From Lepus europaeus (Eukaryota; Chordata; Mammalia; Lagomorpha; Leporidae), in assembly GCF_033115175.1 (NCBI RefSeq), contig NC_084836.1, forward strand, positions 71,471,297 to 71,535,296: DNA of 64,000 nucleotides, read 5' to 3'. The position numbers and the translations under genes are program-made. The notes beneath the pieces were generated by a model. That model saw only the letters and a program-made list of their open reading frames with translations. It did no database searches and was not told the origin of the DNA. Positions 32,075-42,929 of the stretch are shown piece by piece. How positions within the stretch are numbered: the stretch's first letter is position 1; every line of letters starts with the position of its first letter.

Positions 32075-33529
32075 ACTTTACTGTGCAATAAAAGCCCAGA
32101 CCTTACTTGCATGTAGCAATAGCCATCAATCAGGGAAGAGTTGATTGAAGGTTGCTTGTTATTGCTTACAGGGAGATGCAGAGTTACAGGCAAGCAGGCT
32201 GCTACCCTAGAAGCCTTGACTGGGCTGAAGGTAGAAAGCCCCTGAGATTCCTGGTACTCTGACCCACCATTTTACTGTATCATAGGAACTGGCTCCTTAG
32301 CGCAGGGCAAGGGGGGCGTTTTAACCCAAGTTTTCACTACTGAAGAGACAAGTCTTCGGGACTAGCGCTCCTTAACTGTCCTCTCCCACATGGTTCAAAG
32401 TCATCTTCACGTCCCATGTCTGTTAGAATTCTCATTCCTGTTATGTTCCCTCCCAATGCTTCTGAGTGGACTCAGAGGAAGAGAAATGCAGGGGCAGTGC
32501 TTTGGCTGTTTCAGAACACATCTCTCTGCTCCTCCCTTGGTACATGAAGTCCTTTCACACTATTTCACCCACGCCAGCTTCTGTACTGCTTGTTGATGGT
32601 AGAAGACAGGATTAAAGTGGCAGGATTCTTTCCTGACACTGAAAACTTGGAGGAGATATTAACTTGGAATACCTTCAGTTTTTAAGTCATGAATACTTTG
32701 GCTGGGACAGATAATCCCCAAAATGTAAGACATAAGGTTTAGAGGTTGGAAAAAAGAGGGTGAGCCTTGTCATGAAGGAGGCTAGCATCTATAGGCACAG
32801 TAACATCAGAATTGATGCCAGAAAATTAGAGCAATTATTTGGACTAGTACCTTCAACTCTACTTGCTGAGGGCCGCTGACTTTATGACTCAGTCAGAAGA
32901 TTCCAGATATATCCAGATATATACCTTCTTTCCAACTTTTTGTGGTTAGTTCTGAGACTGTATAAAAGCTACTCTACCCAGAAACAAGTCTGTTACAAGT
33001 TAGTTGTTTTGTATTTACATAATGTCTTAATGCCAAAATAGTATCTGGCTATTTATGCTAGTGGTAATTGAAGTGGGAAACTTGGTAACAGATCATAGGA
33101 TGCTAGAAATTTCCAAGTTGCATCTGATTTTTATAGTCTATGTTCCCATATTTTATTCCTGTTTCTGAATCTTCATAAGCCATTATATTAAGGGACTTTT
33201 TTGGACCTTGTTCCATAGGTTCTTTGGACAAGTGCCAATTCTCATCCTGAAATGTGATGCCATACACTCCTTTTCCACACTCTGTGTGTTTCCATGGGGA
33301 AAATGGAGCTGGCTGTGGACTCTCATTGTGTTTTCTGGTTACCTCCCTTGCACTGCCCCTGAGGCTTTTTGTTCCTAGAGTGGGCTGTGCACATCCTACT
33401 TCTGAGAACTGACCATACAATAAACAAAGATATAAACAAGGTCAAGTGCTTGGAAGTCTCTGGGCAGAGAAGAATACCTGATATGGTCTAGATGTTGGAG
33501 GCGGTGAAGGAAAAGTAGGGTGAAATGAT
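32075..33529. other. LALBA upstream region, single-copy
   Basis: No SINE or L1 is recognisable for about 1.6 kb before LALBA exon 1, unusual in this SINE-dense window. TATAAAAG at 32961-32968 and AATAAA at 33419 are seen but have no supported transcript. Confidence 0.55.
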
Positions 33530-33546
33530 GGAAGGAAACTGGCAGG
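33530..33546 (+). promoter_or_regulatory. LALBA: 'milk box'-like element of LALBA promoter
   Basis: The 17 bases GGAAGGAAACTGGCAGG match the start of the published alpha-lactalbumin/casein milk box consensus (RGAAGRAAANTGGACAG) with one base missing. The site sits about 140 bp before the inferred start site, the position reported for this box in other mammals. Binding factors cannot be read from sequence. Confidence 0.6.
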
Positions 33547-33638
33547 CTCCATGTCTCTGTCTTGGTATGACTAGTTTCTCTTCAACCTCTTCCTGGACGC
33601 AGGGCTTGATGCCAGGGCCCCTGAGGCTTTCTCCATGA

Positions 33639-33645
33639 ATAAAAG
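33639..33645 (+). promoter_or_regulatory. LALBA: LALBA TATA-like box
   Basis: ATAAAAG lies about 30 bp before ATTTCAGGTTCTTGG, which resembles the cap-site region of other mammalian LALBA genes, so transcription should start near 33670. That leaves a 5' UTR of about 26 bases. Confidence 0.75.
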
Positions 33646-33695
33646 GAGGGACAACTGAATGGAGCTCCTATTTCAGGTTCTTGGAGACAGCCAGA

Positions 33696-33983
33696 ATGAT
33701 GCCTCTTGTCCCTCTGCTCCTGGTGAGCATCATCTTCCCCGGCATCCAGGCTACACAACTGACGAGGTGCGAGCTGACTGAGAAGCTGAAGGAGTTGGAT
33801 GGCTACAGAGATATCTCTATGTCTGAGTGTGAGTTCCTTGCTCCTTTGTTTCATTGCATTCCTTATCTGTTTCCCTTCTCCAGTTAATTGTCCAAGGATA
33901 TTGTATTCCCTGCTTATCTGTGTATGTGTGTTTCTAAATATTTACTTATTTATTTGGAGAGAGTTACACAGAGTGAAGGAGAG

Positions 33984-34041
<58 letters not shown>

Positions 34042-37000
34042 GGGGGGGTCTTCCATTCCCTGGGTCACTCCCCAGTTGGCCGCAATGGCTGGATCTGTGC
34101 CAATCTGAAGCCAGGAGCCAAGGACTTCTGGGTCTCCCACACGGGTGCAGGGGCCCAAGGACTGGGGCTATCCTCCACTACTTTCCCAGGCCACAGCAGA
34201 GAGCTGGATCGGAAGTGGAGCAGTTGGGACTTGAACCGGTGTCCATATGGGATGCCGGCACTGCAGGAGGTGACTTTACCCACTATGTCACAGTGCTGGC
34301 CCCCTCTTTTATTCCATTTGTTCTCTTCGTCAGTTGCTGAATCCTTTTTGGATCTCTGCATTATAAAGATACCCTGGATGCGTTGCCATCTTTGGAGGTT
34401 TGCTGGAAAGGCTCATTCTCTCTAGGAACAGCACTTCCTCATCTTTGCTGATTCCGGGCATCTCTGTCATATATATTTCTCATCTTTTCCGCAGGGATGT
34501 GTACCTTATTTCATACCAGTGGCCTTGACACAAAGATTACAGTCAATAACAATGGCAGCACAGAATATGGAATCTTCCAGATCAGCGATAAGTTGTGGTG
34601 TGTGAGCAAACAGAACCCTCAGTCGAAGAACATCTGTGACACCCCCTGTGAAAGTGAGCAGCCTCTGCCCTATTCCCTCGGGGCCTTTCCCTGCAATGAT
34701 CGATCTCCTTTTATTGGTGTCAAACACACCTCTGGTTTCATTATTTGGTTGGACTCTACAAAAATCTTGGGACTTGAATTTATAGTGCTAAGAACCTGTT
34801 TGGATTTTTCATGAACATCAAATCCCCAGATAGTCCCCTCTGAAGTTCAAAGGCAAGCATTCTGAACTGAGAGTCTTGAAGTTTGATAATCTGTATTTTC
34901 ATGGAAGTTGATGATTCTTCCAGAGATGTTCTAGGGAAGCTAAGGAAGCCCCTTCCTTGGGGGAAGGCACTATTGTATTTTTAAAAAATTCAAGATGAGA
35001 GATGAGAAGGAGAGAGGGAGAGGGAGAAGAAAGGGAAGATGGAAGGAAGGGGATAGGGAGAGGGAGTGGGAGAAGGAGGGGGAGAGGGGAGAGACAAAGA
35101 GATATCTCATCTCCCAGTTTACTCTCCAAGTTCCTGCAACAGCTGGGGTTGGGCTAGGCCAAAGCCAAGAGCCTGAAACTCACTACAGGTAAGGACCTGA
35201 ACACTTGAGCCAGCACCTGTTGCCTTTCAGAGTGCACAGTAGCAGGAAGCTGGGTCAGAAGTGTGGTGGAGACTCAAATACAAGCACATCGATATAGAAT
35301 GTGGGCTTCTTCACTGTTACACCAAACGTCTTAGCCCACAAGAGGCATTCACGTATTGGTCTTCTCATGTAGAAAGACGATAACCATAAGCCTTCAATTT
35401 AGAGATGACCCATACTCATTGGGTCTAGGGAGTAGGGGAACCCACGACCTTTCTGGGTAACACCTTTAAGCTCTCTGGTTTCTTTCCCTGAAACTCCTGC
35501 CAGATTTCTTGGATGATAACCTTACTGATGATGTAAAGTGTGCCATGAAGATCCTGGATAAAGAAGGGATTGACTACTGGTAAATTCTCATTTTTTTTAC
35601 TTTGTCCTTCTCTCCTTCCTCTTACCCCTTTGGCCCAGTACTACTTTCTTCTCTCCTTATCATTTAATACAGAACATAATATCCAAAACAAAACGCCTCT
35701 TGCAGACTCAGCTTTTCATTTTTAAGTTTCCTGTTTGATCTCATAACTTCCAGGTCTCTAATGGTGGGCTGAGATCCAGGCCTCCCTTTACCTGGCTTTG
35801 AACATACAATTCTGGCATCTAGTCTCATCTCCTACTTCAAGCCCTTCGTATCATTGCACTTTTTTTGTTTTAATTTTAATTAGTTTCTAACAGATTCACT
35901 GTGATTTGTAGGTACAGTTCTAAGAACATAATGATATCCCCTTCTTCACTCCCTCCTTTTCCCCTCTTCTTCCCATCATTCCTTCTCCTTTTCTTTTTTT
36001 TTTTTAACTTTTTCAGATAACATATTTTAAGGTTAAATTACAATAAAAGGGCTTAATACTTCATAGAACTAGATGTTTAATAACTGAAAAGCAAAAAGAC
36101 CCTAGGTTAGCAGGGAATATGCACAATGGCTACAAACAATAATTGAATGGAAAAAATGACCATTTCACAGAGACAGTAAATTTTAAAGTAATCAAAGATC
36201 GTTAAACCACGGTAGTTTTTTTTTTTTTTTTTGACAGGCAGAATGGACAGTGAGAGAGAGAGACAGAGAGAAAGGTCTTCCTTTACCATTGGTTTACCCC
36301 CCAGTGGCTGCTGCGGCCGGCACACCACGCTGATCCGAAGCCAAGAGCCAGGTGCTTCTCCTGGTCTCCCATGTGGGTGCAGGGCCCAAGGACCTGGGCC
36401 ATCCTCCACTGCACTCCCAGGCCACAGCAGAGAGCTGATCTGGAAGAGGGGCAGCCGGGACAGAATCTGGCGCCCTGACAGGGACTAGAACTTGGTGTGC
36501 TGGCGCCGCAGGCGGAGGATTAGCCTATTGAGCCGTGGCGCCGGCCTAAACCACGGTAGTTTAACATTTTTTTTTTTTTTTTTTGACAGGCAGAGTGGAT
36601 AGTGAGAGAGAGACGGAGAGAAAGGTCTTCCTTTTTGCTGTTGGTTCACCCTCTAATGGCCGCTGTGGCCGGTGCATCTTGCTGATCCGAAGCCAGGAGC
36701 CAGGTGCTCCTCCTGGTCTCCCATGCAGGTGCAGGGCCCAAGGACTTAGGCCATCCTCCACTGCACTCCCGGGCCATAGCAGAGAGCTGGCCTGGAAGAG
36801 GGGCAACCGAGATAGAATCCGGCGCCCCAATCGGGACTAGAACCTGGTGTGCCGGCGCCGCAAGGCGGAGGATTAGCCTGTTAAGCCACGGTGCCGGCCT
36901 AACATTCTTTTTTTAATAAGTATTTTAAATTTTTTTATTTGACAAATACAGTTGGACAGTGAGAGAGAGAGAGACAGAAAGGTCTTCCTTCCATTGGATC

Positions 37001-38444
37001 ACCCCCCCAAATGGCTGCTACGGCTGGAGCTACGCTGATCTGAAGTCAGGAGACAGGTGCTTCTTCCTGGTCTCCTATGCGGGTGCAGGGGCCCAAGTAC
37101 CCGGGCCATCCTCCACTGCTATCCTAGGCCACAACAAAGAGCTGGAGTGGAAGAGGAGCAACCAGGACTAGAACCTGGCACCCATATGGGATGCCGGCAC
37201 TGCAGGCGGAGGATTAACCAAGTGAGCCATGGCGCCGGCCCCAGTTTAACATTCTTAACCATTGGTTTGACAGAAGTATAAAACAAAATTTTACAAAACC
37301 ATATTTGTACTAATACTGATACATACAGACATTTCTTTCCTTCTACTTTTCTGTTTGCTTTTTGAATTTTAGCTCCCACATATAAGAGAAAAGCATGCAG
37401 CATTTGTCTCTCTGGGTCTGGCTTATTTCACTGAACATGCTGTCCTCCTGTTGTGTCCATTTTGCTGCAAATGATAGAATTTTGTTTTTTTTTTACAGCT
37501 GAATAATATTCATCGTGTATGTGTACCACATTTTTTTTTATCCATTCATCTGATGATGGGTACTTTCGTTGATTCCAAATTTTGGCTATTGTGAACAGTC
37601 CTGCTATAGACATGGTGGTGTAGGTATCTCTTGGATACATTGTGTTCAGGTCTTTTGGGTATATGCCCAGTTGTGGGACTGCTGGATCACATGGCAAGTC
37701 TATTTCTAGTTTTTAGAGAAATGCCCGCAGTGTCTGCACACACTAATTTACAGTCTCACCAATAGGTGTATACAGGTTCTCCTTTGTCTACATCCTTGTC
37801 AGGGTTAGCTACTCTCTGCATTGCACATCTTTTCTAGTTCTACACTTTTCTTGTTTTTTTTTTTTTTTTTTGACAGGCAGAGTGGACAGTGAGAGAGAGA
37901 GAGAGACAGAGAGAAAGGTCTTCCTTTGCCGTTGGTTCACCCTCTAATGGCCGCCGCGGTAGCGCGCTGCGGCCGGCGCACCGCGCTGTTCCGATGGCAA
38001 GAGCCAGGTGCTTCTCCTGGTCTCCCATGCGGGTGCAGAGCCCAAACACTTGGGCCATCCTCCACTGCATTCCCTGGCCACAGCAGAGAGCTGGCCTGGA
38101 AGAGGGGCAACCAGGACAGGATCGGTGCCCCGACCGGGACTAGAACCTGGTGTGCCGGCGCCGCAAGGCGGAGGATTAGCCTGTTGAGCCACGGCGCCGG
38201 CCTTTTCTTGGGTTTTTAACAGAGACTACTCTACTAGATGGCTTAGAGCACCACTTGGCTAGGCAAATCTTTTATCCATTATCACCCACACTCTTTCAAC
38301 TCAGCCCTTCTGAGAATGAGGCTAGATGGAAATTTCCCCCTAAGATGCAGATAACCAACTTACCTTGTCCCTTTCTCCATTATCAGGTTGGCACATAAAC
38401 CACTCTGCTCTGAGAACCTGGAACAGTGGGTCTGTAAGAAGTGA
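33696..38444 (+). CDS. LALBA: alpha-lactalbumin, complete (4 exons)
   Basis: Alpha-lactalbumin is the secreted milk protein that binds beta-1,4-galactosyltransferase in the Golgi and switches it to lactose synthesis. Coding exons: 33696-33828, 34495-34653 (159 bp), 35504-35579 (76 bp), 38387-38444; all three introns are GT-AG and the 141-codon frame is intact. The first of two adjacent ATGs is chosen; it gives [19 protein letters not shown] as a 19-residue signal peptide and a 122-residue mature chain starting TQLTRCEL. Eight Cys (mature 6, 28, 61, 73, 77, 91, 111, 120) fit the four conserved disulfides. The Ca-binding loop has side-chain ligands D82, D87 and D88. Asn45-Gly-Ser is an N-glycosylation sequon. 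The chain ends VCKK. Size and exon phases match the lysozyme/alpha-lactalbumin family. Introns carry SINEs and L1 pieces. It lies about 27 kb downstream of KANSL2 on the same strand. Confidence 0.98.
33937..34303 (-). mobile_element. CSINE in LALBA intron 1
   Basis: ATTTACTTATTTATTTGGAG, an expanded (GA)n tract at 33986-34038 followed by G9, then CSINE body and head CACAGTGCTGGCCCC. Confidence 0.92.
34985..35337 (-). mobile_element. Old CSINE in LALBA intron 2 with long purine tract
   Basis: A purine-rich stretch (about 34994-35100) replaces the usual tail block; CCCAGTTTACTCTCCAAGTT and GCAGGAAGCTGGGTCAGAAG identify the CSINE body. Confidence 0.8.
35865..36200 (-). mobile_element. L1 3' end in LALBA intron 3
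   Basis: AACAGATTCACTGTGATTTG and GGTACAGTTCTAAGAACATA resemble the L1 termini at 47230 and 58440. The T-run and AGACCCTAGGTTAGCAGG farther right look like L1 3' UTR too, less surely. Confidence 0.5.
36219..36546 (-). mobile_element. CSINE2-type (young), first of a stack
   Basis: Perfect 16-bp TSD TAAACCACGGTAGTTT at 36203-36218 and 36547-36562. Confidence 0.94.
36569..36899 (-). mobile_element. CSINE2-type (young), second of a stack
   Basis: TSD TAACATT at 36562-36568 and 36900-36906; its target overlaps the right TSD of the previous copy. Confidence 0.92.
36909..37241 (-). mobile_element. CSINE2-like, third and oldest of a stack
   Basis: T-run at 36907-36915, body, head CCATGGCGCCGGCCCC. 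Its right flank GTTTAACATTCTT (37244-37256) equals the original target now split by the second copy. Confidence 0.9.
37330..37835 (-). mobile_element. Old L1 ORF2 3' end/3' UTR in LALBA intron 3
   Basis: GGGTCTGGCTTATTTCACTG, GGCTATTGTGAACAGTCCTG and GTGGGACTGCTGGATCACAT are in the antisense order of old mammalian L1. No open frame longer than 90 codons. Confidence 0.85.
37854..38201 (-). mobile_element. CSINE2-type (young), full length
   Basis: TSD CTTTTCTTG at 37845-37853 and 38202-38210, in LALBA intron 3 about 180 bp before exon 4. Confidence 0.93.
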
Positions 38445-38725
38445 GCTCCTGCTGTCTTTGCCGCTCCTGCCACCTATGCTCCTGGAACTCCACTTCCCTA
38501 ATGCTACCTCAGTTGGCCTCTTTTCCCCTCTGCCCCTCCCCCCGAAGCTGATTTGTCCCTGATCTCTGAGCATTGTAGTGCACCATTGGACTCTTTCGAA
38601 CTCTTCTCCAATGATGTGTGATTGGTGCACTGGACTTCAGACTACAGCTAAGTGCCCTTGATGACATTCTTCCTACAGCAGCAGATCCCACCTCTGTACT
38701 GAATAAAGGGCCTCATATGGAGTGG
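38445..38725 (+). other. LALBA: LALBA 3' UTR and poly(A) signal
   Basis: The stretch is non-repetitive. AATAAA lies at 38702-38707, about 258 bases after the stop, with GT/T-rich sequence (GGTCCGTTGTATTTTCTTCT) just after. Cleavage is expected near 38720-38725. Confidence 0.85.
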
Positions 38726-39340
38726 TCCGTTGTATTTTCTTCTTTGAGGGAAGGGAGGAAACGGGGTGAATGGTGGTCACAAAGGACACAGGACAAGGTC
38801 ACCGTTCATCTCTCTTGAAGAAGCAAGCTGACCTTACCAGGGAGAGGAGCAGCTTGCTTTCTGCACTACTTCAACGAACTTTTATTGATTACCCAATGTG
38901 TTCAAGGAACAATAGAGGGATCCAAATTTGACATTTGCTAAAATGTCAAATTCTTGCTTCCTCAAGGATTAATGGGGAAGATAAGAAAGCTATTGATGGT
39001 TATAAAGAATAGTATCATAAGCATCATGGGAGTGGTAAAATGTGCCATGATCCTTCCTGAGAGGAAATATACTTCATGTTCAGAGGAGAAGTGGAAAAAA
39101 GGGCTGAATAAGGGATTCATGAACGAGATAAAATTTGAGCTGGATTTGAAGCATGGGTGAGATTTTGACAGGTGTGGGATGGGAAAGGAACAGGAGGGGC
39201 AGGGGCACCCCAAATCCTGAACTGGTGGCTTGAGAGAGTTGAGGTGTTTCCTTATCCTTATGACAAACTGTGGAAGGAACTCTTTGTGGAAACCAGGGAT
39301 AGAACAGGTACCTTATACTCAGCTCAATGATTTTTTAAGT
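38726..39340. other. Downstream of LALBA, nothing recognised
   Basis: Single-copy-looking sequence with no coding match. Confidence 0.5.
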
Positions 39341-39353
39341 ATCTGTACAGTTG

Positions 39354-39677
39354 GAGCTGTGCTCTGGTGCAGCAGGTTAAAGCCCCAGCCTGTGGCTCCT
39401 GCATCCCATATGGGCTCCGGTTCGACTCCTGGCTGTTCCACTTCTGATCCAGCTCTCTGTTATCGCCTAGGAAAGCAGTAGAAGATGGCCTAAGTCCCTG
39501 GGCCCCTGCACCTGCATGAGAGACCTGGAAGAAGCTCCAGGCTTCAGATCAGCTCAGCTCTGGCTGTTGCGGCCATCTGGGGAGTGAAGCAGTGGATGGA
39601 AGACCTCTTTCTCTCTCTGAGGCTTTACCTCTCTCTGTAACTATATCTTTCAAATAAATAAAGTAAATAAAAAAAGA
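39354..39677 (+). mobile_element. CSINE, full length
   Basis: TSD ATCTGTACAGTTG (39341-39353) and ATCTCTACAGTTG (39678-39690), one mismatch. Head GAGCTGTGCTCTGGTGCAGC. Confidence 0.93.
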
Positions 39678-39756
39678 ATCTCTACAGTTGCGGCTTCCCC
39701 TCCATTATTCCTCCTTGTGTTTCACTTGTTTTTTTAAGGATAATGTCTGCAGAATT

Positions 39757-39808
39757 TTTTTAAAGATGAATTTATTTATTTGAAAGTCAGAATTACATAG
39801 AGAAGGAG

Positions 39809-39862
<54 letters not shown>

Positions 39863-39896
39863 GTCTTCCATCTGCTGGTTCACTTCACAGTAGGCC
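39757..39896 (-). mobile_element. CSINE tail part with (GA)n
   Basis: TTAAAGATGAATTTATTTAT, (GA)n at about 39808-39861, then stops just after CTGCTGGTTCACTTC. Confidence 0.88.
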
Positions 39897-41399
39897 AAAA
39901 TGGTTTGATAGGTTTGCTGGTCCTTTGCTAGGTTGAGTTACACTTTGTGCATAGATGAAAGTAATGGGAGAGGAAGAGTGGGAAGAGGATAATAGAAAGT
40001 ATAATAATGAAAGGAAAAAGCAGTAAGTATAGAAATGGCTAGTGAGGGTCTGAGGATTTTTTTTTTCAGACCTGGGACCCTGTGAATGGGTGCCACCTGC
40101 TGTGTGGGACTGTCTTCCTTTCCCTTGACTGAGTGTGTGGTACTGGAGGAAGAGAAAACAAGGCCTCTGGAAAGAGATGAATAATGAGACAGCTTAAACT
40201 GTTCAACTGGATTATGGTTTGGTTAAATTTTAGAATCTACTTAGGCATAGCTGTGATATATTAAGTCCTCAGAAGGTAAAATTCAGCTGTTTACTTAGTA
40301 TAGGGTGAATCTTATGAGTATAAAGTAAATTGAAAGTAGATCATTGTAAAAATTAAGAGAGGAAATATGAGGGGGATGAGGAAGACGGGTACGAGTGTGG
40401 GTGGGAGGAAGTGTAGGGTGGGAAGCATCTGTATATTCTTTTTTTTTCATTTTTTTAAACTTTTATTTAATGAATATAAATTTCCAGTGTACAGCTGGAT
40501 TACAATGGCTTCCCCCTCCCATAACTTCCCTCCCACCCACAACCCTCCCCTCTCCCGCTCCCTCTCCCCTTCCATTCACATCAATTTTCATTTTCCATTC
40601 TCTTCATATACAGAAGATCAATTTAGTATAAAGATTAACAGTTTGTACCCACATAGAAACACAAAGTGAAACATACTGTTTGAGTACTAGTTATAGCATT
40701 AAATCAAAATGTACAGCACATTAAGGACAGAGATCCCACATGAGGAGCAAGTGCACAGTGACTCCTGTTGTTGACCCAACAAATTGACACTCTAGTTTAT
40801 GCTGCCAGTAACCACCCTAGGCTCTCGTCATGAGTTGCCAAGGCTATGGAAGCCTTCCAAGTTTGCCGACTCTGTTCATATTTAGACAAGGTCATAAAAG
40901 ACAGGGTGAGGATAGTAACCAATGATCCTAAGAGTGGCATTTACCAGGTCTGAACAATTATACAGCATTAAGTGGGGAAGAGGACCATCAGTACACACAG
41001 GTTGGGAGTAGAGCCATTGGTGGTAGAGTAGAGGTTATGATTACGAAGGAATGAGGCCCAAGTGCATTAGACAGGGTCTAGAACAAAGGACAGAGTCAAT
41101 ATTAGAGGAGCTAAGAAAGGTGCTGTCTAAGCTACAATTAAGTTTTCTGATTGAGAGGCAAATAGAACCTGACAGAAGGGGCTTGATAATAATCTGTTGG
41201 GCTTTAGGCCTTGTAAATTCAGAGGCCCAGACCTATCTATCCCTTCACATGGGGTACATCCTAAGGGAGGTGTGAACCTCCTAGGGGAAGGCACTCTGTT
41301 GACTTTCATTACTTGGCTGGCCTGGGAGGAGAGCTGGCCAGGTAAAGGCAGGTGACATCTCTAACAAGAAATTTACAGTTCTGCCTGCAATGTTGCTGA

Positions 41400-41800
41400 C
41401 CCTACTTGACCATCCCCTTAGCTGCAGTGGTCACTTTGGAAGTTGGGCTGAGTGAAGGGCTTTTCAGCTTAGAGCCAATAAGATCTGTGGCTCTGACCTG
41501 GGCATCCTTCGACTCTAGGGAAGGTCCATTTGCAGTGATCCAACTCTTGGCAGAGCTGCCAGGGCTCTTCACAAGCTGACTTCTGCTGAAGCCCAGGCTT
41601 ACCACATTGAAAGCCACTGCAGTGGACTGGCCTGTTGGGTCTGCTTGAGGGCAGATCACCGTACAGATCAGCCATTATTAGGCCTGCCACCCATTGCTTC
41701 TGATGCCGAGCTTTCTTTTCCTCCTGGTTTGTGTTAAAGCAGACCAGAGGATGCAAGTCAAGGGAGTGCCCGTTTCCCATCTCTAATCTTCGGTGGCCCG
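41400..41800 (-). mobile_element. ERV (gammaretrovirus-like, class I) gag NC/pro fossil
   Basis: On the - strand the translation shows a nucleocapsid-like zinc-knuckle region (FQCGKPG; then WQLCQEL) followed by SPTSKVTTAA, which resembles the start of the protease region in class I ERVs. It is clearly broken, lacks LTRs in view, and lies wholly inside the composite L1 at 40440-44889. The remaining segment sequence (40915-41400 and 41800-42929) cannot be assigned but may belong to the same ERV. Confidence 0.65.
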
Positions 41801-42929
41801 AACTACAAGTCTATAGTCACAGGCATGTTCTGTAGTAGTTTTTCTGAGGTAGACAATGCCCATGAGGAAAATTATATTCTCACTTAAAAACTTTCTTTCC
41901 CTTTGGTCTGAAAGGGAGGTTTTTTCTACTTACTGTTTACTTCACTGATGGCGAAGTGAATCTAGCTATGAGATTATTATTTAAGTTCTTATTTTGGCTA
42001 TGCTATTACAGAAAAATGTTAGCCATCTCTTTTATAAGGTCTAAAGATTAAATTGTGCGTCCTACAGATTCCTTCATAATAGAATTATTTTCCTACCTTG
42101 AAGAGAATAGAGAAATGAAAGAACAAGTTGGGCTTAGAATAGAGAAATGAGGGAGCAAGTCCTAGATCACTTGCTGACAATAGCAATATCACATGAATAC
42201 TTAGCAAACCGTTTCAACCATTAGATAACAACTTAAGAAAACATTTACCAGAAGGTCCAATGCCTTCTATGAATTTTAAGAATCATGTATTTGGAAACAC
42301 CTCTTAAATATCTAACATGGTGTAGTTTGTTTAACCAGTAAACTTAAGCACAAACATATAAAATATTTTTAGTTTCTTTCTACCAACAAGTTTAAAACAT
42401 ATGATACATAGATTCAGGTCACACAAATTAAAATGTATCTTTGATTGATTTTAGCAGCTTAAATTTATGGACAATCTTATCTATAAGCCAATTAAAATAA
42501 AACTCTTAATAAAATTTTCCCATGTGGACATATAATATGTACACAAATATAACACAGCATAATAGACCAATATAGCAATTTTAATAATAGCTTTTAAAAT
42601 CTTTGACTCTTTTTGTAGATTGCCAATTGATTTGAATTGCTTTATTTTGTAGTAACCTCAGTTAACCATACTTTCTCTCAGTTGGTACTGATCATTGTTA
42701 CAAGGTGATTATTCAAATCTTTGAAAATAAGCACATATTTAAATAAACCATAGCTCTTAATAAAAAATTAAGCTGTTTTTGAACAATTAGAATTTAACAG
42801 ACATCAAGAGAACATAATAGATTACTTTAACACATTGCTTTAACAGAGCATCAGAGTTTAATTCTAAATCAAAGAGAAATTGAGCTTCCTGTGATCTTTT
42901 GCTGTGAGGTTTCCTTCCTTTACCTTCTT

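Noticed and set aside
32961-33424. TATAAAAG followed by AATAAA 450 bp on, as in an LTR or a separate promoter
   Set aside because: No TG...CA borders, duplicate copy, primer site or transcript evidence; both motifs occur by chance in AT-rich DNA.
33582-33854. 90-codon antisense frame over LALBA exon 1
   Set aside because: Shadow of the conserved sense exon and its 5' UTR.
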